Assembly (NCBI GenBank): GCA_037388505.1
Contig: JARRKC010000001.1
Span: 124,001 to 188,000 of the forward strand
Length of the DNA stretch: 64,000 bases
Source: JARRKC01 sp037388505
GTDB taxonomy: Bacteria; Acidobacteriota; UBA6911; RPQK01; JAPXNP01
Reading direction: 5' to 3'
Numbering within the stretch: the stretch's first letter is position 1; each line of letters begins with the position of its first letter. Of this stretch, positions 38,821 to 49,000 are shown piece by piece. A model generated the notes under the pieces. The model was not told the DNA's origin and did not search any database. It worked only from the letters and a program-made list of their open reading frames with translations. The translations under genes and the position numbers were made by a program.

Positions 38821-39902
38821 GGGCCAAAGGGGATCTTCTCCGGGTCTTGTTCGCGGGCGGCGGAACGGGGGGCCACGTCTATATGGCCATCGCCGTCGCC
38901 CAGCAACTCGCAATTCGCCACCCGGGCATCGAGATCATCTTCGCGGGAACTCAACAGGGCCTCGAGAGTCGCATCGTCCCCCATTTCGGCTACCGCCTCG
39001 AGACGATTCGAATCGGCGGCCTCAAGAACGTCGGACTGAGACGGTTCGCTCAGACCCTGTGGCAGCTCCCCATCAGCACACTGGCGTCGCTGCGCATCGT
39101 TCGGCGCATCCGACCCCAGGTGGTTGCGGGAGTCGGCGGATACTCTTCCGGGCCGCTGGTACTGGCCTCGTCTCTGCTGCGCGTGCCCTCGCTGGTAATC
39201 GAACCCAACGTGCATCCTGGTTTGGCTAACCGGCTGGTGAGAAGGGTGATTCGAAAGGCGGCTGTCGCCTATGCGGAGACCGCGGGCTGGTTCGGACGGA
39301 AGGCAGTCCTGACCGGTGTTCCGATTCGAGAGGAATTTTTCGCTCAGCGCGACCACGATTTCCGGCAGAAGCCACTGACCGTTCTCATCTTCGGGGGCAG
39401 CCGGGGGAGCCGCCCTCTCAATCAGCTCGTCCTGGCGGCTCTGGAGGGCCTGGATAGTCCTGCGTTTCGGCTGATTCATCAGACCGGGCCGGAACACCTC
39501 GACGACGTCTTGGAAGGGTATCGACGTCACCACGTCGATCGGGAGGTTCTCCCTTACATCGAGGATATGCCCCGTTACTTCGCCGGGGCCGACTTGATCG
39601 TCTCGCGGGCAGGCGCTTCGACCATCGCCGAGATCACGGCCGCCGGCCGGCCGGCCCTGCTGGTTCCCTTCCCCCACGCGGCCGACGATCACCAAACCAA
39701 GAATGCACGGGCCCTCGAGGCCCGCGGCGCGGCCATCACTCTCGAGGAACGAGCCGCTTCGGGGGAGGTGCTGGCAGGGAAGATTCGTGAGCTCGAGTCG
39801 AACCGAGGTCGGCTCGAGGAAATGGCCAAAGCTAGTCGTGCGACCAGCCGATCGGGCGCGGCCCGGGCCGTCGCACAACTGATGGAGGAGATAGCCGCTT
39901 GA
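38817..39902 (+). CDS. murG: Lipid II synthase MurG (UDP-GlcNAc transferase)
   Basis: 361 residues. MurG transfers GlcNAc from UDP-GlcNAc to lipid I on the inner face of the membrane. The N-terminal loop GGGTGGHVYMA, the GVGGYSSGP stretch, the GGSRGSRPLN loop and the sugar-nucleotide site RAGASTIAEITAAGRPALLVP are family marks. The frame is open far upstream through ftsW; the ATG at 38817, in ATGA overlap with the ftsW stop and with AGGAGGTGG just before it, is clearly the start. Confidence 0.96.
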   Translation: MRAKGDLLRVLFAGGGTGGHVYMAIAVAQQLAIRHPGIEIIFAGTQQGLESRIVPHFGYRLETIRIGGLKNVGLRRFAQTLWQLPISTLASLRIVRRIRPQVVAGVGGYSSGPLVLASSLLRVPSLVIEPNVHPGLANRLVRRVIRKAAVAYAETAGWFGRKAVLTGVPIREEFFAQRDHDFRQKPLTVLIFGGSRGSRPLNQLVLAALEGLDSPAFRLIHQTGPEHLDDVLEGYRRHHVDREVLPYIEDMPRYFAGADLIVSRAGASTIAEITAAGRPALLVPFPHAADDHQTKNARALEARGAAITLEERAASGEVLAGKIRELESNRGRLEEMAKASRATSRSGAARAVAQLMEEIAA

Positions 39903-40104
39903 GAGGTTCAGTGAGGCTACGAGGGAATCGCTGCGAGAGTTCCACGACCCAAAAGCCGACCCCTACCCAAAAGCCCTCTTGCAGCCACGGTTCCGATCGT
40001 GGCCTCACTGAATCCTTCAAGCGAACACGTACGCGGTTGCGTCGCCGGTCCGACGGATCCGGCCGACCGGCCGGTGATGGCACGACGCGGGGGACGGGAG
40101 GATC
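39903..40104. other. murG-murC intergenic region with long-range inverted repeat
   Basis: A 202-bp gap in an otherwise tightly packed cluster. Arms TTCAGTGAGGC (39907-39917) and GCCTCACTGAA (40002-40012) are exact complements, and pairing extends to about 19 bp per arm with one mismatch and one bulge. The loop contains two copies of CCCAAAAGCC. A 69-codon frame starting with TTG crosses it but has no protein-like character. Confidence 0.6.
39907..40012. repeat. Inverted repeat (11-bp perfect core) between murG and murC
   Basis: The two arms flank about 84 bp and would place a stem-loop in the dcw transcript just before murC. It has no T-run after it, so it does not look like a simple terminator. 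Confidence 0.65.
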
Positions 40105-41490
40105 GTGAAGGAGGCAGGTGCGGTTTTGAATCGCTTCGGACCGATTCGGCACTTTCATTTCATCGGCCTCGGGGGCGTGGGGATGAGTGCACTCGCCGAG
40201 CTCCTGCTGGCACAGGGGACGGAGGTCTCCGGCTCCGACGGATCGGAATCGGAGTACTTGCGGAGACTCGTGCGTCTGGGTGCCCAGTGTTCCGTAGGCC
40301 ACGACCCCAGCCACCTCGACGGTGCCGAGGTGGTGGTCGTGTCTTCGGCCATTCCACAGGACAACGTCGAGCTCGCAGAGGCCCGAAAGCAACATCTGCC
40401 CGTCATCCACCGCTCCGAGCTGCTGGCCGAATTGATGCGCTTCCGCGAGAGCATTGCGGTTGCCGGCAGCCACGGAAAGACCACGACCAGCGCCATGATC
40501 GCCCATCTCCTTCTGAAGGCCGGCCTGGATCCCACAGCGGCCGTGGGGGCCAGGGTCCGCTCATTGGGAGGCAACGCCCGCCTTGGAAGCGCTCCCTTCT
40601 TCGTCGCCGAAGCCGATGAAAGCGACCGGAGCTTCCTTCGCCTGCATCCGGTCCACGCGGTTGTGACGAACCTCGACCTGGATCATACCGATCAGTATCG
40701 AGACCTGGATGACATCTCCCGTTCCTTCAGGACCTTTTTGGAGCAGCTCCCCTTCTACGGCCACGCCATCGTCTGCGGCGACGACCCGGCCGTGCAGTCC
40801 CTCGTCCGAAATGTTCACCACCGGGTGGTAACCTACGGCGCGAGCGAGCAGGCGGAATTTCGAGCCACCGCGATCGACAGTGGTCCATTCAAGGTCCGTT
40901 TCGACTTGTACCGGCGAACGAAGCCGCTAGGCACGATTCAACTCCAGGTTGGAGGGCGACATAACGCATTGAACGCGACTGCGGCAGCCTCGTTGGGCCA
41001 CCTTCTGGGCATTCCATTCGAGACGATTCGAGCCGGTCTGGGCTGCTTTGGCGGGGCCGAGCGACGCATGGAGCGCAAGGGTGAGCGGCTCGGTGTCCTG
41101 GTCGTGGATGACTACGCGCACCATCCCACCGAAGTTCGGGCCACGTTGGAGGCCTGCCGGGCGCTCGGACGCAGGATCGTGCTCGTGTTCCAGCCCCACC
41201 GGTTTTCCCGGACTTTGGGCCTGATCGATGAATTCGTCACTTGCTTCGAGGGGGCTGATCGCCTGTATCTGCTCGACATCTATGCGGCGGGAGAGGCACC
41301 GATCGAAGGTGTCAACTCGTCGGCATTGGCCGAGCGAATCAGGCTTCATCGCCAGGTCGACTATGCCCCCTCCAGAGCGGGTTTGCTGATTGAACTTCGA
41401 ACCGAGTGCCACCCGGGTGACCTTCTGGTGACCATGGGGGCTGGAGATGTCTGGAAGCTGGGAGAGAGATTCCTTGAAGGAAGCGACTAA
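40105..41490 (+). CDS. murC: UDP-MurNAc:L-alanine ligase
   Basis: 461 residues. MurC adds the first amino acid, L-alanine, to UDP-MurNAc. The N-terminal nucleotide fold FIGLGGVGMSALAE, ATP loop GSHGKTTTSAM, the EADESDRSF box, and DDYAHHPTEV followed by VFQPHRFSRT near the C-terminus are typical. The GTG at 40105 follows GGGAGG closely; a TTG at 40126 is an alternative. No murB follows, although it often does. Confidence 0.95.
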   Translation: MKEAGAVLNRFGPIRHFHFIGLGGVGMSALAELLLAQGTEVSGSDGSESEYLRRLVRLGAQCSVGHDPSHLDGAEVVVVSSAIPQDNVELAEARKQHLPVIHRSELLAELMRFRESIAVAGSHGKTTTSAMIAHLLLKAGLDPTAAVGARVRSLGGNARLGSAPFFVAEADESDRSFLRLHPVHAVVTNLDLDHTDQYRDLDDISRSFRTFLEQLPFYGHAIVCGDDPAVQSLVRNVHHRVVTYGASEQAEFRATAIDSGPFKVRFDLYRRTKPLGTIQLQVGGRHNALNATAAASLGHLLGIPFETIRAGLGCFGGAERRMERKGERLGVLVVDDYAHHPTEVRATLEACRALGRRIVLVFQPHRFSRTLGLIDEFVTCFEGADRLYLLDIYAAGEAPIEGVNSSALAERIRLHRQVDYAPSRAGLLIELRTECHPGDLLVTMGAGDVWKLGERFLEGSD

Positions 41491-42283
41491 GCGTGAGAAG
41501 AGACGTCTGACGCTCTGGTTCGGGCGGGCCGCCAAGGCGCTGCTCTGCCTCGGAGTCGTGTTGCTCGGACTCACCGCCTACTACTATGGACGAAAAGCCG
41601 TCTCCGAAACCTCCCTGTTCGACATCGAAGCTATCGAATATCAGGGGGCCCACCGTTTCGATGCGCAGGCGTTCAATGTCCTTCTCCTGCGAAGTTTCGG
41701 GCACAACCTGCTGCTGATTGATCTGGACCGGGTTCGTGCGCTGGTCGAAGCCGAAGGTTGGGTCAAGCACGCCGTCGTGCGCCGCAGACTGCCGAACCGG
41801 CTCTGCCTTCATTTGACGGAGCGGGAGCCGGAGGCCGTCGCGGCCATCGAAGACGATCTCTATGTCGTGGACGACGAGGGGGTCATCCTGGACTCTTTCG
41901 GTCCGGAATACGAGTCCCTGGACCGGCCGATCGTCAAGGGCCTCCGCAATACCGCCCGCGAGAACGCGGCCGAAGAGAACGCCCGGCGAATGAAGCTCTA
42001 CATGATGCTGCTGCGTGACTTTCAGGCAGACGGACGAAACTATGCCGACCAGATCTCGGAAGTGGATGTGGCCGATCCCGAACGGGTGGCAATCGTCCCC
42101 GTCTCCGAGCCGATTACGATCTATCTCGGCCATGATTCGTTCGCGTCCCGCTACGAGCGTTTCCTGGCCCAGCGGGATTTGTACGAACGATTGAAGCAGA
42201 AATACGGATCGATCGAATACGTGGACGTTACTTTGGACAACAAGATCATCTTCCACACGCCGAAAAAGGTCTCGTCCGGATGA
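41447..42283 (+). CDS. ftsQ: Cell division protein FtsQ/DivIB
   Basis: 278 residues: a short cytoplasmic part, one membrane segment (about 28-46), a POTRA domain (about 58-125, starting IEAIEYQGAHRFDAQAF) and a beta domain. FtsQ links FtsL/FtsB to the division machinery in the periplasm. The ATG at 41447 lies inside murC; an in-frame TTG at 41474, preceded by GGGAGAG, may be the real start. Position between murC and ftsA supports the call. Confidence 0.9.
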   Translation: MSGSWERDSLKEATKREKRRLTLWFGRAAKALLCLGVVLLGLTAYYYGRKAVSETSLFDIEAIEYQGAHRFDAQAFNVLLLRSFGHNLLLIDLDRVRALVEAEGWVKHAVVRRRLPNRLCLHLTEREPEAVAAIEDDLYVVDDEGVILDSFGPEYESLDRPIVKGLRNTARENAAEENARRMKLYMMLLRDFQADGRNYADQISEVDVADPERVAIVPVSEPITIYLGHDSFASRYERFLAQRDLYERLKQKYGSIEYVDVTLDNKIIFHTPKKVSSG

Positions 42284-42348
42284 GCTGCCGCTCTACCTGC
42301 GACGGCCGAGGCGCTGGATTCTCAGAATGAGGTAGTCGAACACAGGTC

Positions 42349-43587
42349 ATGGGAAAGAAACAAATCACCGCCGGCATTGATGTGGGCACGACCAAGATCT
42401 TCTCTTGCATCGCCGATCTGTCCGGAGAACGAGTTGCTGTTCTGGGGACAGGTTGGGCGCCTTCCAGAGGGCTCAAGAAGGGAATGGTCGTAAACCTGTC
42501 CGAAACCTTCCAGAGCATCAAGGAATCACTCGATCGCGCTGAAAGCGAAGCCAATGTCGTCATCGAATCGGCCTATGTCAGTGTGGGAGGCCGGCTCCTT
42601 CGCAGCGTCAACACGTCGGCCGAAACGGAGATCCGTGGAAAGAGCGGTCGGGTCTCCAACGAAGACATCAGCCGCGCCGTCTTGGAGGCCCAACAGCTGC
42701 AGACGCCGAACGACAGCGAGATCATTCATGTCCTGACCCAGAGCTTCCGTCTGGACGATCAGGACGGGATCCAGGATCCGGTGGGACTCTGCGGGAGCCG
42801 GCTTTCGGTACGGCTTCATGTCGTCTTCAACGCGACCGCGGTGGTCCAGAACATCGTCAGCGCCATCAACAGGGCCGATGTCAATGTACTCGGCGTCGTC
42901 ATGCAGCAACTGGCTTCTGGACAGGCTGTGCTGACCGAGGACGAGAAAGAACTCGGCACGGTCCTGATCGACGTGGGCGGCGGAACCACCGACATTTCCG
43001 TCTACAACCAGGGGAGCATTTGGCATTCGGAAGTGCTGCCCATGGGCGGAAGCCTCATCACCAAGGACATCGCCATTGGGTTGCGGGCGCCGCTCCAGGA
43101 AGCTGAGCGGCTCAAGATCGATATGGGGAGTGTCTACTATGATTCGATTTCCGATGAGGAGACCGTTGAGATCCAGGAAATCGGTACGGGTCGCAGCCAG
43201 ACATTTCCGCGGCGCCTACTCTGCGAGATCGTCGAAGCCCGTTGTGAGGAGATCCTTCAGAACGCCGCCGCCGTGATCCGTCGATCCGGGGCTCAGACCG
43301 ACCTCTTGAGTGGTGTGGTTCTCACGGGGGGCGGAGCACTCATGCACGGTTTCGTCGAGCGCGCACAGGAGATCCTGGCCGTTCCAGTCCGTCTGGGCAT
43401 CCCCATCGATCTGGACTGCAGCAACAACGACATTCTCCACCCGGCGTACGCCACCGGGCTGGGGTTGCTGAAATACGCGCACTCTCTGCGTACTCGCGAC
43501 GCGATCAAGATTGCTAAAGAGTCGGTGTCTCCGCAACCCAAGGCTACGACCGAACGCCTGAAAAACTGGATATTTGAAAAGATCTGA
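42349..43587 (+). CDS. ftsA: Cell division protein FtsA
   Basis: 412 residues, actin fold. FtsA tethers FtsZ to the membrane and recruits the division proteins. Phosphate-binding motifs IDVGTTKIF and DVGGGTTDISVY and the adenosine motif VVLTGGGALMHGF are seen, and a C-terminal amphipathic stretch (TERLKNWIFEKI) fits the membrane anchor. It starts 65 bp after ftsQ and is followed by ftsZ. Confidence 0.96.
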   Translation: MGKKQITAGIDVGTTKIFSCIADLSGERVAVLGTGWAPSRGLKKGMVVNLSETFQSIKESLDRAESEANVVIESAYVSVGGRLLRSVNTSAETEIRGKSGRVSNEDISRAVLEAQQLQTPNDSEIIHVLTQSFRLDDQDGIQDPVGLCGSRLSVRLHVVFNATAVVQNIVSAINRADVNVLGVVMQQLASGQAVLTEDEKELGTVLIDVGGGTTDISVYNQGSIWHSEVLPMGGSLITKDIAIGLRAPLQEAERLKIDMGSVYYDSISDEETVEIQEIGTGRSQTFPRRLLCEIVEARCEEILQNAAAVIRRSGAQTDLLSGVVLTGGGALMHGFVERAQEILAVPVRLGIPIDLDCSNNDILHPAYATGLGLLKYAHSLRTRDAIKIAKESVSPQPKATTERLKNWIFEKI

Positions 43588-43639
43588 GTGGACGGGATGC
43601 CGGGTGATGCTCCCATCCGGATTCCCGTTGGAGGTTCCC

Positions 43640-44803
43640 ATGACTGCAAATCATCACGACGACCGAATCATTAAACTCTCGTTCGAAGAAAAGCCCCTGA
43701 CCGGTGCCGCGATCAAAGTGATCGGAGTCGGCGGCGGTGGCTGCAACGCCGTCAACCGCATGATCGAGGCTGGAATCGAAGGCGTCGAGTTCATCGCCGC
43801 CAACACCGATGTCCAAGCCCTGCGACAGTCGCGGGCCCCGCGCAAGCTCCAGCTGGGCGAAAAGCTGACCAAAGGACTCGGCGTGGGTTCCGATCCGGAG
43901 ATCGGAAAGAAGGCGGCCCTCGAGGACACCGAGAAGGTGATCGAACTGCTGGACGGGGCGGACATGGTCTTCGTGACCGCCGGTCTTGGTGGAGGGACCG
44001 GTACCGGTGCTTCTCCGATCGTTGCGAGCCTGGCCACGGAACTGGGTGCTCTGACGGTGGCCGTCGTCACGACGCCGTTTTATTTCGAGGGGAAACGTCG
44101 CCGGCAGCAGGCCGAAGGAGGCCTGGACGAACTGCGCGAGACCGCCGACACGGTCATCACGATCCCGAATGAGCGGCTGCTCAGTACCGTTCCTACGGGA
44201 ACGTCCCTCTTCGATGCTTTCAAGATCGCCGATGATGTCTTGCGTCAGGCGGTCCAGGGCATCAGCGACCTCATTACGATCCCGGGCATCATCAACCTCG
44301 ATTTCGCCGATGTTCGCACGATCATGTCGGGCATGGGCCTGGCACTGATGGGAACGGGACTCGCCGATGGAGACGATCGGGCCGTGACGGCGGCGCGACG
44401 TGCCATTTCCAGTCCGCTGCTCGAGGACACCACCATTCACGGGGCCCGCGGCGTTCTGATCAACGTCACCGGAAATGCCAGGATGGGTCTCCATGAGGTG
44501 AGCGAAGCCAGCCGTATCATCCAGGAGGCGGCCCATCCGGAAGCCCACATCATTTTCGGTTCCGTCTGCGACGAGTCGATCGGGGATCGGATCAAGATCA
44601 CGGTCATCGCTACGGGCTTCGATCGAGACATGGACGCGACCCGGCAGCCGGCCCAGACGGCCGATGACCAGGAGGTCGTGCGACCGGACCGAATGGATTA
44701 CAGACCCGACTTCGAGGACCAGAGTTATGGCAACGGAACGGGCAAGGCGCCGGAACCGGATGTCCTGGAGATTCCCACGTTCCTGAGGCGGCAGTTGGAT
44801 TAG
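43640..44803 (+). CDS. ftsZ: Cell division GTPase FtsZ
   Basis: 387 residues. FtsZ is the tubulin-like GTPase that forms the division ring. GGGGCNAVNRM, the tubulin signature GLGGGTGTGASP and the T7-loop NLDFADVRTIM are present. The extreme C-terminus, VLEIPTFLRRQLD, is the conserved peptide that binds FtsA. The frame opens upstream at 43574, but the ATG at 43640 has GGAGGT six bases before it. It closes the dcw cluster. Confidence 0.97.
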   Translation: MTANHHDDRIIKLSFEEKPLTGAAIKVIGVGGGGCNAVNRMIEAGIEGVEFIAANTDVQALRQSRAPRKLQLGEKLTKGLGVGSDPEIGKKAALEDTEKVIELLDGADMVFVTAGLGGGTGTGASPIVASLATELGALTVAVVTTPFYFEGKRRRQQAEGGLDELRETADTVITIPNERLLSTVPTGTSLFDAFKIADDVLRQAVQGISDLITIPGIINLDFADVRTIMSGMGLALMGTGLADGDDRAVTAARRAISSPLLEDTTIHGARGVLINVTGNARMGLHEVSEASRIIQEAAHPEAHIIFGSVCDESIGDRIKITVIATGFDRDMDATRQPAQTADDQEVVRPDRMDYRPDFEDQSYGNGTGKAPEPDVLEIPTFLRRQLD

Positions 44804-44995
44804 AGCCCTGGGCGCCTTTTCCATCTACTACGGTACTCCCAATCCGGCAATCCACGGATACGGCCGCCTTGTGAGCCGTCCCTGAATCTGCCAGAATACG
44901 CAGAGATTGACCCCTTTCGAGCTTGATTCGATTAGTCTTGCCGGGTTTGGATGCGACTGATCAATGTCCGATAGGTGAGCGGAAGGAGCAGAGCG
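44804..44995. other. Intergenic region between ftsZ and glk
   Basis: 192 bp on the plus-strand side of ftsZ. The only element I can support is the AAGGAG ribosome binding site of glk at its end. No convincing terminator or tRNA was seen. Confidence 0.5.
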
Positions 44996-46003
44996 ATGAT
45001 CCTCGCAGGCGACGTCGGAGGGACCAAATCCAGAATCGCCATTTACGAAGAAGGCCCGGGACCTTCCGGGTTGCAGCCGCGCCTGCAGGACACCTTCTCG
45101 AGCCGCGATTACCCCTCCCTCGAGGAAGTCGTTGAAGATTTCCTCTCCAATCCCGCTGCGTCTGCCGTGCGCCACCAGTTGAGCACCGCCTGTTTCGGGG
45201 TTGCCGGCCCGGTCGTCGATGACCGCGTCAAGGCCTCGAACCTGCCCTGGATCGTCGAGACTGCGGCCTTGAAGCGGGCCACCGGTATTGAGCGGATTCT
45301 CTTGATCAACGACCTCGAGGCAACGGTCTACGGTGTCCTCGTTCTCGAGAGTGATGACCTTGAGCGGTTGAACGACTGTCGACCCGAACCGGGCGGAACA
45401 CGCGCCCTGATCGCAGCCGGCACGGGTCTTGGAGAGGCCGTCATCGCGAAGAGCCCGGACGGTCCCTATTTCCCGGTGGCTTCCGAGGGAGGACACTGCG
45501 ACTTTGCGCCTCGGACCTCGCAGGAGACGGGATTACTCAACCACCTGAGTGAACGCTTCTCACATGTCAGCTACGAGCGCGTCCTTTCGGGGCCTGGCCT
45601 TCTCAATATCTACCGCTTCCTGCGCGAAACCGGGACCGACGAATCCCCGGAGGTCGCCTCACGGATCGACAGCGCGGATGATCCCAGCGCCGAGATCTCC
45701 AAAGCAGCTTTGGCTGGAGACTCTTCCGCCTGCGGAGAGGCGCTGGATTTGTTCATTTCGATCTACGGAGCCGAAGCGGGCAACCTTGCCCTGAAGGCGA
45801 AATCCACTGGAGGGATGTTCATCGGCGGCGGCATCGCGCCCAAAATCCGCGAGCGCATCGTGAAGGGCGACTTTATGGAGGCCTTCTATGCCAAGGGCCG
45901 CCTGCGCGCGCTGCTCGAGACCGTTCCGGTCTTCCTCGTCCTCAACAGTAAGACAGCCCTCATCGGTGCCGGCGTACGAGCCCTCAAGGAGAAACGAAAA
46001 TAG
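44996..46003 (+). CDS. glk: Glucokinase (Glk family)
   Basis: 335 residues from the ATG at 44996, which has GGAAGGAG upstream. The enzyme phosphorylates glucose with ATP at the start of glycolysis. The N-terminal phosphate loop GDVGGTKSR, GVAGPVVDDRV, the INDLEATVYG segment with the catalytic aspartate and AAGTGLGEAVI match the E. coli-type glucokinase family (not ROK). A late GGIAPKI segment is also typical. It shares its final base with the GTG of the following gene, so the two may be co-transcribed by chance or design. Confidence 0.9.
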   Translation: MILAGDVGGTKSRIAIYEEGPGPSGLQPRLQDTFSSRDYPSLEEVVEDFLSNPAASAVRHQLSTACFGVAGPVVDDRVKASNLPWIVETAALKRATGIERILLINDLEATVYGVLVLESDDLERLNDCRPEPGGTRALIAAGTGLGEAVIAKSPDGPYFPVASEGGHCDFAPRTSQETGLLNHLSERFSHVSYERVLSGPGLLNIYRFLRETGTDESPEVASRIDSADDPSAEISKAALAGDSSACGEALDLFISIYGAEAGNLALKAKSTGGMFIGGGIAPKIRERIVKGDFMEAFYAKGRLRALLETVPVFLVLNSKTALIGAGVRALKEKRK

Positions 46004-49000
46004 TGAAGAGATTGCTCCCGCTCCTGTGCGCAGTCCTACTCGCTCCCGTTCCGGTAATCGCTCAACAGATAGCGGGGCGGCTCATTGCCTTTCAGGGACG
46101 CGTCGAGGTACTGACCACATCCTGGTCTCCGGCGTCTCTCAATCAGGATCTCTATGCCGGGAACACGATTCGAACCCATTCACAGAGCCGCGCGGTACTC
46201 CTGCTGGCCGATGAGACGCAGCTCAAGCTCAACGCGAATAGCGAACTGCAGCTGCAATCCGCAAACCAGTCCTCCAGCCTGATCTCCCGGATCTCCATGG
46301 CCGGGGCGCGGACCGAGCAGAGCATCATGAACCTGCGCTCCGGTCAGCTCTACGTGCGTTCGAAGAAGACGCCGGCTCACGTGCGGGTGGATACGCCGGC
46401 CGTTACCGCAGCCATCCGCGGCACCGAGTTCGACATTCGGGTCGGAGCGGACGGTGAGACTCTCACCACCGTACTGGAAGGTTCGATCGACTATCACAAC
46501 GACTATGGAGCCATCGTCGTCAACCCCGGCGAGCAGGGCATCGCACGAGTCGGACAGGCGCCAACCAAAGTCGTCGTGGTCAATCCTGAGGATGCCGTCC
46601 AGTGGACTCTGTTCTACACGGCAGCCGTCAGCCCACGCGACTACCCTTTCCTCAATGCATCCCCGGCAGCCGCCCGGCGGGACCTTGCAGCCGGGGTCCC
46701 CAGCCCGGTGCAACGGGCCATGCTCGAGCATGACGCCGGGGATCTCGAGGCAGCCTGGGCGACGATTCAGGGCGTCCAGTCCCCGGAGGCCGAGGCCGTA
46801 CGCGGATGGCTGCTCCTCGAGCGCAACGAGATCGCCGAAGCGGAGGCGGCCTTTGCCCACGCCCCTCAACAGTCGGTTCGCACCCGGCTGGGGCTGTCAC
46901 TGTGCTACGTCCGCCAGAACGATTTCGATCGTGCTTTGAGCGTGCTGTCACCGGTGGGTGAGAATGCCGACCTGCTGCTCCAAAAGGCCTTTGTCCTCAC
47001 CGCCTTCGGAGATGCTTCGCAAGCGCTGTCCCTGATCGCCCAGATACCGGCCGACAGCACGGCGGCTCCTCTGTCCCAGAGTCTGCAGTCCAGTATTTTG
47101 CTGACGCAGAACAAGAAGGACGCGGCCCTCGCCGCGGCCAGAGCAGCCATCCGAAGTTCCTCGACCTCTCCCTCGGCTCTCGTGGCCCTCAGCCGTGTGC
47201 TTCAGTCATTCTTCGACCTTCCCGCAGCTCGATCTGCGGCCGAACGAGCGCTCGCCGCCGACCCGCAGTTTCTCGACGCGCAGCTGCAACTCGCCAAACT
47301 TCAGTTCGGGTTCGGACTGACCGGCGATGCCGAGAGGATCGCGCGCCAGGCCTTGCGAACGGCGCCCAATGAAGCGTCCGTGACTTCTCTTCTCGGGTTC
47401 ATCCTCCTGGCGCGAGACAAAACCAGTGAGGCGGAGGAGTCTTTCAAGAAGGCCATCCAACAGGACAGCACACTGGGAGATCCCCGCCTGGGTCTCGGTC
47501 TGGTCGACATGCGCCGGGGCCAGGAGCTGGATGCAACAGCCGAACTGCTGGCGGCAGCGACTCTCGATCCTCGTCTTTCGCTCTATCACAGCTATCTGGC
47601 CAAGGCCTTCTACCAACTGCGCAGTTTCCAGCAGGCTTTCTCCGCCCTGGAGACCGCCATGGAGTTGGATCCGCGTGACCCCACTCCCTATTTGTACTCC
47701 GGGATCTTTCAGGACGACCTCTATCGGCCCGGTCGCGCTATTGAGGATCTCGAACAGTCGATCAAGCTCAATGACAACCGCGCCGTCTACCGAAGCCGAC
47801 TGCTTCTTGACCGTGATCGAGCCAGCCGGAATGTGAGTCTGGCTCGTTCCTACCGTCAGCTGGGCCTGTCAGAATGGGGAAACAGCGCGGCCGTGACGTC
47901 GGAGCTCAACGATCCGACCAACGGTTCGGCTCACCTGTTCCTGGCCAACACCTTTCTCAATCTTCCCGGGAGAACGATCAGCGGCGGCTCCGAGCTTCTG
48001 CTGGCGAGGCTGCTCCTCCCCGTCAATGCCAACTCCTTCAATTCCTTCAACGATTACACGAGCTTGTTCGAACTGCCGCGAGCCTACTGGACCGCAGACG
48101 GCTACTACGGGACGTTCGACTCCTTCGGCGGCGAACTCCTCGCCTACGGCGGCACGGACCGGATGGCCTACAGCTCTACCTTTGCCTACGATCGCACAGC
48201 CGGCTTCCGCCCGCAGAACGATGATCTCAAGCAATACACGGGCACGGCCCTTTTCAAGTTCGCGCTCACGCCAAGCAGCGACTTCCTGCTCTCGTACGCC
48301 AATCAGCAGGCGAACGAGGGGGACCACGGCAGCCAAGTCCTGGTCAACCAGTTCAACGATACAAATCTGCGATCATTCATCCGGACCCAGCGTGCCGAGA
48401 TCGGCTATCACCAGCAGCTGCGGCCGGGTTCGGAACTCCTGGTGCTGTTCTCGGGACGGAGTATTCAACACGTGATTCAGGATCCCGACCGGCTGGTCTT
48501 CCCCGACCGCACTTATGGTCTTCGCGAATCGCTGCGCCAGCCCAATCTCGATTTTGAAATCAGCCACTTGCTCCAAACCGGACCATTTCGGTTTCGCTAC
48601 GGGCTGGATGTCTTCGAGGGACGTTACCGCTCCCTCGATACCCTCAAGATCTCCATCGTCGGCCTCGATGAACCGATCTTCCAGGAATTCGACTACTCGA
48701 GGCGCAAGATTCGGTACAAGACCGCTTTCTTCCGCTCCGATTATCGGATCCGGCCCAATCTGTTCCTCTCGACGGGACTGAACTGGAACTGGTCCAATGA
48801 TCGAAATCCCGTCGCCAGCCCTCAGAAATCGACCTCGCGATGGAATCCACAGGGAGGTGTCTACTTCCAACCCTTCGACAGTTCCGTCCTTCGCTTCGCG
48901 TATTTTCAGACGCTTCAGACCGAGCTTCAGGAAACCCTCGTACCCGCGGATTTCTACGGCTTCCCCATCGCTCTGAACGAGCAGCAGATGTCCCACAGTC

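Noticed and set aside
39903..40104. Possible tRNA or known riboswitch in the murG-murC gap
   Set aside because: The stem arms are 84 bp apart and there is no cloverleaf or T-loop sequence; no known riboswitch core was seen.
39899..40108. Small 69-codon frame between murG and murC
   Set aside because: TTG start, no ribosome binding site of note, and an Arg/Ser/Thr-rich product that follows from the inverted repeat and base composition.
44804..44860. Rho-independent terminator after ftsZ
   Set aside because: A GCCC-GGGC pair near a short T run is seen, but the stem is too short and leaves no proper loop.
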